From positions 1-33,799 of the forward strand of contig CASENS010000069.1 of NCBI GenBank assembly GCA_949289345.1: a stretch of 33,799 nucleotides of DNA, given 5' to 3'. Under the pieces are notes generated by a model. It saw nothing but the letters and a program-made list of their open reading frames with translations. It was not told the origin of the DNA and searched no databases. Shown here in pieces: positions 26,627 to 33,521 of this stretch (the first letter of the stretch is position 1; each line of letters begins with the position of its first letter). The translations under genes and the position numbers were made by a program. The stretch is from an uncultured Bacteroides sp. GTDB lineage: Bacteria; Bacteroidota; Bacteroidia; Bacteroidales; Bacteroidaceae.

Positions 26627-28447
26627 ATGGATATACAACAGAAACTGGCCACATCCGTCATCGACGGGCTGAAAGCCTTGTACGGACAAGAAGTGCCTGC
26701 CGCACAGGTACAATTACAAAAGACCAAAAAAGAGTTTGAAGGACACTTGACGTTGGTGGTCTTCCCATTCCTGCGCATGTCCCGGAAAGGACCTGAACAG
26801 ACGGCACAAGAAATTGGCGAATACCTGAAGACGAACGTACCCGAGCTGGTGGCTTCGTTCAACGTCATCAAAGGTTTCCTAAACCTGACCATCGCCTCAT
26901 CCGCCTGGATAGCATTGCTGAACGGCATCCAATCCGACGAGCACTATGGGCTGACATCCGCGACGGAACAATCTCCCTTGGTGATGATCGAATATTCCTC
27001 ACCCAACACCAACAAGCCTCTGCACTTGGGTCACGTACGCAACAACCTGCTGGGTAACGCATTGGCCAACATCATCGCCGCCAATGGCAACCGGGTGGTA
27101 AAGACAAACATCGTAAACGACAGAGGCATCCACATCTGCAAGTCTATGCTGGCGTGGCTGAAATATGGCAATGGCGAGACGCCCGAATCGAGCGGCAAGA
27201 AAGGCGACCACTTGATAGGTGACTATTACGTGGCCTTCGACAAGCACTACAAAGCCGAAGTAAAGGAACTCATGGCGCAATACATGGCCCAGGGCATGAG
27301 TGAGGAAGACGCCAAGGCCAAAGCCGAAGCCGAGTCTCCGCTGATGAAGGAAGCCCGCGAAATGCTGGTGAAGTGGGAGGCCGGTGACCCCGAAGTACGT
27401 GCCCTTTGGAAGAAGATGAACGACTGGGTATATGCGGGATTTGATGAGACCTACAAGCTGATGGGCGTCACCTTCGACAAGATATACTACGAATCGGACA
27501 CCTATCTGGAAGGCAAGAAGAAAGTGCTCGAAGGGCTGGAGAAAGGCATCTTCTACCGCAAGGAGGATGGTTCCGTATGGGCGGATCTTACCCCGGAAGG
27601 TCTCGACCACAAACTGCTGCTCCGTGCCGACGGGACATCGGTCTACATGACACAAGATATAGGAACGGCCGAACAACGCTTTGCCGACTATCCTATCGAC
27701 AAGATGATATACGTGGTGGGCAACGAACAGAACTACCACTTCCAGGTGCTCTCTATCCTGCTGGACAAATTGGGTTTTGAATGGGGAAAGAGTCTGGTAC
27801 ACTTCTCCTACGGCATGGTAGAACTGCCCGAAGGCAAGATGAAGAGCCGCGAAGGAACGGTAGTGGATGCCGACGACCTGATGGCCGAAATGATAGAGAC
27901 CGCCAAAGAAACAAGCGGAGATTTAGGTAAATTAGACGGACTGACGCAAGCCGAGGCTGACGACATCGCCCGCATCGTAGGCCTGGGTGCCTTGAAATAT
28001 TTCATCTTGAAGGTAGACGCCCGCAAAAACATGACATTCAATCCTAAAGAGTCCATCGACTTCAACGGCAACACCGGTCCTTTTATCCAATACACTTACG
28101 CCCGCATCCGCTCCGTGTTGCGCAAAGCAGGCGAAGCAGGCATCGCCATTCCCGAACAGCTACATACGGGCATCGAGCTGAGCGCCAAAGAAGAAAGCTT
28201 GATACAGATGCTGGCCGACTTCGCCACGGTAGTGAAGCAAGCGGGTGAGGACTATAGTCCCTCCGTCATCGCCAACTATTGCTACGACCTGGTGAAGGAA
28301 TACAACCAGTTCTACCACGACTTCAGCATCTTGCGCGAAGCGAACACAGACGTACGCGCCTTCCGCCTCGCCTTGTCACGCGAAGTATCCAAAATCGTGC
28401 GCTTGGGCATGGGGCTACTGGGCATTGAAGTTCCCGAACGGATGTGA
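26627..28447 (+). CDS. argS: Arginyl-tRNA synthetase
   Basis: Class I synthetase that charges tRNA-Arg with arginine in the cytoplasm; essential. From the chosen start the protein is 606 residues: an N-terminal additional domain (about 1-110), the catalytic Rossmann fold with the HIGH-type motif HLGH (133-136) and the KMSKS-type loop KMKSREG (404-410), then the helical DALR anticodon-binding domain to the end (ERM). The frame is open upstream to 26558, but a promoter box lies in that stretch and the family normally begins near MDIQQKLA. It stands alone on the plus strand and ends in a strong hairpin shared with the convergent acetyltransferase gene. Confidence 0.98.
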   Translation: MDIQQKLATSVIDGLKALYGQEVPAAQVQLQKTKKEFEGHLTLVVFPFLRMSRKGPEQTAQEIGEYLKTNVPELVASFNVIKGFLNLTIASSAWIALLNGIQSDEHYGLTSATEQSPLVMIEYSSPNTNKPLHLGHVRNNLLGNALANIIAANGNRVVKTNIVNDRGIHICKSMLAWLKYGNGETPESSGKKGDHLIGDYYVAFDKHYKAEVKELMAQYMAQGMSEEDAKAKAEAESPLMKEAREMLVKWEAGDPEVRALWKKMNDWVYAGFDETYKLMGVTFDKIYYESDTYLEGKKKVLEGLEKGIFYRKEDGSVWADLTPEGLDHKLLLRADGTSVYMTQDIGTAEQRFADYPIDKMIYVVGNEQNYHFQVLSILLDKLGFEWGKSLVHFSYGMVELPEGKMKSREGTVVDADDLMAEMIETAKETSGDLGKLDGLTQAEADDIARIVGLGALKYFILKVDARKNMTFNPKESIDFNGNTGPFIQYTYARIRSVLRKAGEAGIAIPEQLHTGIELSAKEESLIQMLADFATVVKQAGEDYSPSVIANYCYDLVKEYNQFYHDFSILREANTDVRAFRLALSREVSKIVRLGMGLLGIEVPERM

Positions 28448-28473
28448 TAATAATATATAATATATAATATGGT

Positions 28474-28539
28474 GTAAGCCTAAGGAAGGCGTGGATGCAA
28501 AAAGATTTGTCCCACGCCTTCCTTGTCTTAGCGGCTTAC
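28474..28539. terminator. Two-tier hairpin between convergent argS and GNAT genes
   Basis: AAGGAAGGCGTGG (28482-28494) pairs perfectly with 28512-28524, a 13-bp stem with a 17-base loop. Outside it GTAAGCC (28474-28480) pairs with GGCTTAC (28533-28539). No long T-run follows on either side, but the stem is strong and could end or protect both transcripts. The outer right arm overlaps the last codons of the acetyltransferase gene. Confidence 0.65.
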
Positions 28540-29025
28540 CCGCTGGTAAGCCAACCGTTCGTCCCCGTTTTGCAGGTAGATGACACCGCAATAGGCAAAC
28601 CTATGTTTCAACAAGATGTGTTGCAGGATGCGATTGTCCCGGTGCGTATCGGCACGCAGATTGGGTATCCTCCTTGCGCACCATTCCAAACAAGCCGCCG
28701 CCACCCCGTGGCTGTCCGCCGTACTTGCCAGGCGATGAATGGTGGCATAGGGAAGCTCATCATCCAGCCACCGGCCTTCATAAATACGGGCATATGTAGG
28801 ATCCTTGCCACAAATGAATGCGAAGGTGCCCACAATGGTTCCCGCCTCATCCACGCACACATAGCTGTTCCCGTCCGCGACGTCCTTCTCCACAACCTCC
28901 CGCATGGGATAGCCGCCCGTCCATTGCCTCAAGTTCCCGTTCGCACGCATGATGCGTTTGCCTTGCTCAAAAAGTTCCATCAGCCGGTCCGTATCTTCCG
29001 GTCTTGCTTTTCTTACCTGTAACAT
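28528..29025 (-). CDS. GNAT family N-acetyltransferase
   Basis: A 165-residue protein covering one complete GNAT domain, which transfers an acetyl group from acetyl-CoA to an amine. It begins MLQVRKARPEDTDRLMELFEQ, typical of the family start. The central strand YVCVDEAGTIVGTFAF and the region IHRLASTADSHGVAAACLEW match the acetyl-CoA-binding core, although the usual Arg/Gln-x-x-Gly loop is not classic. The C-terminal RADTHRDNRILQHILLKHRFAYCG fits the end of the fold. The substrate is unknown. It lies 75 bases downstream of priA in the same direction and may be co-transcribed with it. Confidence 0.9.
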   Translation of the reverse strand: MLQVRKARPEDTDRLMELFEQGKRIMRANGNLRQWTGGYPMREVVEKDVADGNSYVCVDEAGTIVGTFAFICGKDPTYARIYEGRWLDDELPYATIHRLASTADSHGVAAACLEWCARRIPNLRADTHRDNRILQHILLKHRFAYCGVIYLQNGDERLAYQRVSR

Positions 29026-29100
29026 TTTCTTGCTCCAACTCTTTTATTTGCGTCAGTCTGCCTTTCCCAGTCATGGCAACGTCTGTCCGAATTCTCCCCG

Positions 29101-31569
29101 TTAAACCGGATCTACATCATAATATACGATTAAGGAACGGAAGCACTCATCCGCCATCAGCGTGCGTTGCACTTGAACCAGATATTCCCGTATTTTGTTC
29201 ATCGCTATCTTCTGTTCTATCTTAATGACTATCTTGCGGATGAACAGCATTTGGATGCGTGCCACGGGCGGTTTGTCCGGTCCAAGCACCCTGTTGTCCC
29301 CCAACCCGCTCCGCAAGTATGCGGCCATCTGTCCAGCGGCCCGTCCAAGCACGTCTTCCTTACGGTGTTTCAGATAAACGTACACCAAGCGATAATAAGG
29401 CGGATAATGGTAAAGCTGGCGTTCGGCCAACTGGCCGGCCACCATTCCTTCAAAATCGTTTCGCATCACTTGCGCGATAATAGGGTGGTCGATGCTCTTA
29501 GTCTGCAACACCACCCGTCCCCGTTTGTTCTTCCGGCCGGCACGGCCCGCCACCTGTGCCATCAGCTGGAAGGCGCGTTCGTAGGCACGAAAGTCAGGAT
29601 AGTTGAGCATGGTGTCGGCATTGAGAATACCTACGACACTGACATGGTCAAAGTCTAAGCCTTTTGACACCATTTGCGTACCTATCATGATGTCTGTTTT
29701 GCCTTGCTCAAAGTCCGCAATGATACGTTCGTAAGCCGTACGGGTGCGGGTAGTATCCAAATCCATACGAGCCACACGAGCTTCGGGAAATACAGTCTTT
29801 ATGTCATCTTCTATCTTCTCCGTGCCAAAGCCACGGTCGCGCAAGTCCACTCCTTCGCAAGCGGGACATTTACGGGGAACCGGAATGGTATAACCGCAAT
29901 AGTGGCACGTCAACATATTCAGCCCCTTATGATATGTCAGGCTGACGTCACAATTTTTACACTTGGGCACCCAGCCACAAGTGTGGCATTCTATCATGGG
30001 CGCAAAGCCCCGACGGTTCTGAAACAGGATGACTTGCTCCTTCTGTTCCAACGCCTGACGCACGTATTGCAACAGGACGGGAGAGAAAGGGCCATTCATG
30101 CGCTTCTTGCGTTGCAGTTCTTTGACATCCACCGGGATGATTTCGGGCAATTGCATTTCCTTGTACCGTTCTTTCAGTTCCACCAGCGCATACTTGCCGC
30201 CTTCTGTAGCGTTGAACCAACTCTCTACACTAGGGGTAGCCGTGCCCAAAAGGGTTTTGGCACCACACATTGACGCCAATACGAGAGCCGCATTACGGGC
30301 ATGATAGCGTGGAGCGGGGTCTTGCTGCTTGTAGGTATTTTCATGCTCCTCATCCACAATGACCAGCCCCAAGCGGGCAAAAGGCAAGAACACCGATGAA
30401 CGAACCCCAAGAATAATGTCATAGGGACGGTCGGAAAGTTGCTTCTGCCATACTTCCACCCGTTCGGCATCGGGGAACTTGGAATGATAAACGCCCAAAT
30501 GCGCCCCAAACGCCCTACGCAAACGTTCGGTAATCTGGGCGGTAAGCGCGATTTCGGGCAACAGATAGAGGACCTGCTTGCCTTGGCGTAAGGCTTCGGC
30601 TATCAAGTGAATATAAATCTCCGTCTTTCCGCTGGCTGTCACGCCATACAACAGGCAGACATTTTTAGTTTGAAAAGAGGTCAAGATGGCATCGTATGCT
30701 TTCCGTTGATGGACGTTCAATTCATTGAGTGGCCTTGCAGCTTGTCCGATGCCTGCCAAACGGCCTACTTCCTGCCGATAGACCTCAAACACCCCCCGAC
30801 GGACTAAGGCGGAGAACACGGCAGAGGTCGCTCCGCTTCGCTTCAAAAGATCCGCCTTGGAGACTTCTTTCAGCCCCCCTCCCCCAAGCCTGCCGGAAAG
30901 TTCGATGTACTTCATCAGCAAATCCAGTTGTTTAGGCGCACGACGTTGGAGTTCGTCGAAGATGAAATGAAGCCGATGCTCGTTGCCGGCCGCTTCGGTG
31001 AGCCGCACCCGGGTTTCCTCTTTAGGCTTATAAGTACGCCTCAGCTCTTCCTTTACAAAAATGGCTTCCTTGTCCAACAACGATTTAATCACCCCCAGGA
31101 TATTTTTCAAGCCACTCTCCTTTTCCAACTTGGTAACGGTTTGCGCATCTTCCCCGGCCAATAAATCCCAAACCTTCCGCTCGCGTTCAGTCAAGCGTTC
31201 CGTCACTTCAAAATCCGGATTAATCTCCACAACCGTCTCGCTCTCCAATTTCAAGCCCGAAGGCAAAGCCGCCTTGTACACATCGCCCTGCGTACACAAA
31301 TAATAGTCGGCCAGCCACTCCCAAAAACGTAACTGGAGAGGCAGCAATATAGGCCGCTCGTCCAGCACGGCCGTGACGTCCTTCACTTCATATTCCTGCG
31401 GCTTCAAGTAATGCACATTACGCACGATGCCCGTATAAAATTTCTTCTTCCCGAAAGGGACGACGACCCTGCAACCAATCCGCACACGCTCACCCGTTTC
31501 CGGGGGCAGTGCATAGGTAAAACAGGCGTGAAGCGGTAAAGGCAGTATGACATCAACAAACTTTTCCAT
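29101..31569 (-). CDS. priA: Primosomal replication-restart helicase PriA
   Basis: PriA recognises stalled replication forks and reloads the replisome. From the chosen start (MEKFVDVILPLPL) it has 822 residues: an N-terminal DNA-binding domain (about 1-105), a winged-helix region, a helicase core with Walker A GVTASGKT (309-316) and DEEH (406-409), eight zinc-binding cysteines (528, 531, 537, 540, 555, 558, 568, 571) and the QVAGRAGR motif. The frame is open to 31653, but the added 28 residues are unlike PriA and a -7 box sits inside that stretch, so 31569 is preferred. The box lies only 7 bases from the start codon, implying a very short or absent leader. Confidence 0.97.
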   Translation of the reverse strand: MEKFVDVILPLPLHACFTYALPPETGERVRIGCRVVVPFGKKKFYTGIVRNVHYLKPQEYEVKDVTAVLDERPILLPLQLRFWEWLADYYLCTQGDVYKAALPSGLKLESETVVEINPDFEVTERLTERERKVWDLLAGEDAQTVTKLEKESGLKNILGVIKSLLDKEAIFVKEELRRTYKPKEETRVRLTEAAGNEHRLHFIFDELQRRAPKQLDLLMKYIELSGRLGGGGLKEVSKADLLKRSGATSAVFSALVRRGVFEVYRQEVGRLAGIGQAARPLNELNVHQRKAYDAILTSFQTKNVCLLYGVTASGKTEIYIHLIAEALRQGKQVLYLLPEIALTAQITERLRRAFGAHLGVYHSKFPDAERVEVWQKQLSDRPYDIILGVRSSVFLPFARLGLVIVDEEHENTYKQQDPAPRYHARNAALVLASMCGAKTLLGTATPSVESWFNATEGGKYALVELKERYKEMQLPEIIPVDVKELQRKKRMNGPFSPVLLQYVRQALEQKEQVILFQNRRGFAPMIECHTCGWVPKCKNCDVSLTYHKGLNMLTCHYCGYTIPVPRKCPACEGVDLRDRGFGTEKIEDDIKTVFPEARVARMDLDTTRTRTAYERIIADFEQGKTDIMIGTQMVSKGLDFDHVSVVGILNADTMLNYPDFRAYERAFQLMAQVAGRAGRKNKRGRVVLQTKSIDHPIIAQVMRNDFEGMVAGQLAERQLYHYPPYYRLVYVYLKHRKEDVLGRAAGQMAAYLRSGLGDNRVLGPDKPPVARIQMLFIRKIVIKIEQKIAMNKIREYLVQVQRTLMADECFRSLIVYYDVDPV

Positions 31570-31576
31570 CACAATG

Positions 31577-31584
31577 CAAAGATA
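31577..31584 (-). promoter_or_regulatory. priA -7 promoter box (TATCTTTG)
   Basis: A perfect TAnnTTTG box on the minus strand, ending 7 bases before the priA start codon at 31569. If used, the mRNA would be nearly leaderless. It supports the shorter priA start. Confidence 0.55.
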
Positions 31585-31586
31585 CA

Positions 31587-31616
31587 AAAAGTCCGGGGAG
31601 GCATAAGAAAGCCTCC
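31587..31616 (-). terminator. Candidate terminator of the beta-barrel gene
   Basis: On the minus strand GGAGGC (31616-31611) pairs with GCCTCC (31602-31597) over an 8-base loop, and TTTTT follows six bases later. It lies about 95 bases after the barrel gene's stop and overlaps the priA upstream region. The stem is short, so this is tentative. Confidence 0.4.
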
Positions 31617-31624
31617 TCCTTTCT

Positions 31625-31690
31625 TTGGCAAAGACCCGGACAATCCTTGGCAAAGGCTACAGCATTCCCTCGCAAAGGCGTGCAGCGCTC
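31625..31690. repeat. 22-bp tandem array, three units with GCAAAG core
   Basis: GCAAAG occurs at 31628, 31650 and 31672, exactly 22 bases apart. Units one and two share TTGGCAAAG and end in TCC; unit three is more diverged (CTCGCAAAGGC). On the minus strand the core reads CTTTGC. The array starts 22 bases after the barrel gene's stop codon and lies between two genes on the same strand. No function is evident. Confidence 0.65.
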
Positions 31691-31711
31691 AGACTTGGAA
31701 AACTTGCCTCA

Positions 31712-32287
31712 TCAGAACATATAGGCCAACGAAACTTGCCACGTGCGATACTTGGAGTCGACGTCACCCACATTTGTGACGCCACCCACATTTTTAAAGC
31801 TGTCCCCCAGCGGGATATTGTAATTGACACCAATCTGCAAATGCTGTATCAGCTTGATACCGGCACCTACATTTAGGCTGACCAACCTTTTTTCCGCCTC
31901 CAAGTCGGCAATATCAATATCCTTGAAATTGAAAAAGAAATCCGGACCGGCGGCTATAAACACACCGAACATGCTTCCCAAGCCAATGGTGTACTTCAAG
32001 TTGATAGGGATATCGAGTCCTTGCTGCTTAAGCTCCCCATCACCTCTCTGTGAATAAAGCACGGCAGCATCCACGCCCAAGCCGACAACCGGAATAGTCA
32101 CTTCCGCCATCGGACCAATGAAAAAGCCTGTGGAGTTTTCTTTTGCATTTTCATATTTAAAATCAAGTTTGGACATGTTGACACCGCCCTTCACACCCCA
32201 CTTCAACAACTGTGCCTGAACCGGAACAGCAATGCTCATGCAGCATACAATGACCATTAATACGCTTAAAGTTCTTTTCATAATCAT
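31712..32287 (-). CDS. Outer-membrane beta-barrel protein, PorT-like family
   Basis: A 191-residue protein with a signal peptide (cleavage near VQAQ, about residues 25-27) and a run of alternating amphipathic strands typical of a small eight-strand barrel. It starts after the signal with KWGVKGGVNMSKL, a common opening of PorT-like (outer membrane protein beta-barrel) proteins in Bacteroidetes, and ends with the aromatic residue F expected for barrel assembly. No enzyme motif is seen; role unknown, perhaps structural or in surface assembly. The start could be Met1 or Met3. It has its own -7 box and is divergent from tRNA-Ser. Confidence 0.9.
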   Translation of the reverse strand: MIMKRTLSVLMVIVCCMSIAVPVQAQLLKWGVKGGVNMSKLDFKYENAKENSTGFFIGPMAEVTIPVVGLGVDAAVLYSQRGDGELKQQGLDIPINLKYTIGLGSMFGVFIAAGPDFFFNFKDIDIADLEAEKRLVSLNVGAGIKLIQHLQIGVNYNIPLGDSFKNVGGVTNVGDVDSKYRTWQVSLAYMF

Positions 32288-32306
32288 ATCTTTTTAAAGT
32301 TTTGGC

Positions 32307-32314
32307 CAAATATA
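32307..32314 (-). promoter_or_regulatory. Beta-barrel gene -7 promoter box (TATATTTG)
   Basis: A perfect TAnnTTTG box on the minus strand, 19 bases before the start codon at 32287. Confidence 0.6.
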
Positions 32315-32359
32315 TGCAAAATATTCCATAGAAACAGCACGATTTTAAAGAAAACATGC

Positions 32360-32367
32360 TACCTTTG
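32360..32367 (+). promoter_or_regulatory. tRNA-Ser -7 promoter box (TACCTTTG)
   Basis: A perfect TAnnTTTG box 14 bases before the first base of the tRNA. No TTTG is seen at the -33 distance. Confidence 0.65.
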
Positions 32368-32381
32368 CATCACAAAAGCAA

Positions 32382-32468
32382 GGAAAGATGCCGGAGTGGT
32401 CGATCGGGCCGCACTCGAAATGCGGTGAACGGGCAACTGTTCCCAGGGTTCGAATCCCTGTCTTTCCG
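32382..32468 (+). tRNA. tRNA-Ser (anticodon CGA)
   Basis: An 87-base class II tRNA. The acceptor stem GGAAAGA pairs with TCTTTCC, followed by discriminator G; the CCA end is not encoded. The anticodon stem CCGCA/TGCGG encloses loop CTCGAAA, giving anticodon CGA, which reads the serine codon UCG. A long variable arm (GAACGGGCAACTGTTC region) and the T-arm CAGGGTTCGAATCCCTG are present. It is followed by a strong terminator. Confidence 0.96.
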
Positions 32469-32485
32469 CTGACAGGCAATAAATT

Positions 32486-32523
32486 ATAGGAACTAGACGT
32501 AAAAGTTTAGTTCCTATTTTTTT
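32486..32523 (+). terminator. Intrinsic terminator of tRNA-Ser
   Basis: ATAGGAACTA (32486-32495) pairs perfectly with TAGTTCCTAT (32508-32517) over a 12-base loop, followed by a T-run (32517-32523). It begins 18 bases after the tRNA. Confidence 0.93.
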
Positions 32524-32549
32524 GTTCGGGAAAGGGGGATGTTTTGATA

Positions 32550-32723
32550 TTAGCGGGTCAGCGGAATTTCCGTTGCATTGCCTGCTCCGGTTTCAACACT
32601 TGCGGCAGCTTTTAACTTCCGTCGCTCATTCCATTTCGATACAAGTTCAATCACAACTGAACCTGCTACAATAATTTCAGCCACTTTCGCGGCTACTTTG
32701 TTTCCTTCTACTATTTTTCCCAT
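32550..32723 (-). CDS. Small 57-residue hypothetical protein
   Basis: A short open frame from ATG (32723-32721) to TAA (32552-32550). The product begins MGKIVEGNKVAAKVAEI, has a hydrophobic stretch (about residues 16-29, EIIVAGSVVIELVS), then a basic segment (KWNERRKLK) and a polar tail. The mixed composition and a full-length frame between the tRNA terminator and the toxin-antitoxin region suggest it may be real. I do not recognise it. The hydrophobic-then-basic layout would fit a small membrane-associated peptide or an amphipathic helix. No promoter box was found for it. Confidence 0.45.
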   Translation of the reverse strand: MGKIVEGNKVAAKVAEIIVAGSVVIELVSKWNERRKLKAAASVETGAGNATEIPLTR

Positions 32724-32842
32724 TTTCTTTTGATTTTTGTTGTTAATACTATGTTTTTTCTCGTTTTTACTTATTCATTCTTATTATTCTCATTAATAAG
32801 GCTTTCAGGGGATAGTGGAGGGAGAAGATTTTCATGAAGACT

Positions 32843-32874
32843 CTTGTATATATCGTATATATTATATATCTTTG
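32843..32874 (+). promoter_or_regulatory. Toxin-antitoxin promoter with AT palindrome operator
   Basis: CTTG (32843-32846), 20 bases, then a perfect -7 box TATCTTTG (32867-32874). The spacer is made of overlapping palindromes (TATATA-TCG-TATATA and further TATATA), a typical place for an antitoxin to bind and repress its own operon. The box ends 3 bases before an ATG at 32878, so the downstream ATG at 32896 is the better start. Confidence 0.65.
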
Positions 32875-32895
32875 TGAATGCTAAAAAATAAAGTT

Positions 32896-33168
32896 ATGGA
32901 TACTGCTATTAAAATTACCAAGAGAAAAGTCATAGACATCCCTGAAGATATTTTCCGGTATTTGTCAGTCAAAGCTGCCATGCAAGGCACCAACTTGAAA
33001 AGGTATATTGAAGGACTTCTTGCAAAAGATGTGGAGGATATGATAGCTGGTATGGATGACAATGAGGCATATCGGTGGCTTTCAAAAAATGAACCAGATG
33101 GCCATATCAAGGTCGGAGAAAAAGAAAAACAGGATTTTGAGAATTGGCTGGGTATTGAAAGGAAATGA
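32896..33168 (+). CDS. Antitoxin of a RelE/ParE-type toxin-antitoxin pair
   Basis: A 90-residue protein (from MDTAIKITKRK) that begins with a short strand-like, basic segment followed by helices (IPEDIFRYLSVKAAMQGTNLKRYIEGLLAKDVEDM), the layout of ribbon-helix-helix DNA-binding antitoxins. The acidic C-terminal part (DNEAYRWLSKNEPDGHIKVGEKEKQDFENWLG) would wrap the toxin. It overlaps the toxin gene by four bases (ATGA), so the two are translated together. The frame is open to an ATG at 32878, but that one lies too close to the promoter box. Family assignment is by pattern and context. Confidence 0.85.
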   Translation: MDTAIKITKRKVIDIPEDIFRYLSVKAAMQGTNLKRYIEGLLAKDVEDMIAGMDDNEAYRWLSKNEPDGHIKVGEKEKQDFENWLGIERK

Positions 33169-33467
33169 AGGTAGAATATTCTAAGGCGTTTGTGAAAGCA
33201 GTCAGGAAATTATCCGGCAAGATGCTTGAGTCCGTTAGAAATGCCATACAGGAAGTTATAGAAGCTCGATGTATTGATGAAATAACTGATTGCAAAAAAC
33301 TGGTTGATTATGATTTTGTTTATCGCATGCGCATCGGCAGTTATCGGGCATTCTTTACTTTCCATGTCCATATTGAAAACGATGTGGTGATGTTTGAATA
33401 TCTGCTGCCAAGGGGAGAAGCGTATGATAAGAAGAATCAGGAGAAACTGCGCCGTATAGATGAATGA
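33165..33467 (+). CDS. RelE/ParE superfamily toxin
   Basis: A 100-residue toxin. RelE-type members cut mRNA on the ribosome and ParE-type members poison DNA gyrase; sequence alone does not settle which. The family pattern is present: an N-terminal KVEYSKAFVKAVRKL, a helical hairpin, then KKLVDYDFVYRMRIGSYRAFFTF with conserved Arg residues (R54, R56, R61), and the ending LPRGEAYDKK (R83, Y87), which matches RelE-like proteins such as HigB/RelE of Bacteroidetes. It appears intact. It follows the antitoxin with a four-base overlap. Confidence 0.9.
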   Translation: MKVEYSKAFVKAVRKLSGKMLESVRNAIQEVIEARCIDEITDCKKLVDYDFVYRMRIGSYRAFFTFHVHIENDVVMFEYLLPRGEAYDKKNQEKLRRIDE

Positions 33468-33468
33468 G

Positions 33469-33521
33469 AAAATAAAAAAAGAAGAGCCGTCATCAAGATT
33501 CATCACCTTGACTTGGCTCTT
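33469..33521 (-). terminator. Minus-strand intrinsic terminator downstream of the toxin gene
   Basis: AAGAGCC (33482-33488) pairs with GGCTCTT (33515-33521); inside it TCAAG pairs with CTTGA. On the minus strand the stem runs straight into a T-rich tract (CTTCTTTTTTTATTTT), a strong terminator signal. On the plus strand no good T-run follows. It therefore points to a transcript arriving from the right edge, besides possibly ending the toxin transcript. Confidence 0.7.

Noticed and set aside
26999-27802. 267-codon open frame on the minus strand inside argS
   Set aside because: It lies wholly within the well-supported argS gene, has no family-like motif, and is a by-product of GC-rich codon use in argS.
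32446-32468. Integration att site at the tRNA-Ser 3' end
   Set aside because: No second copy of the tRNA 3' end and no integrase gene could be found within the window.
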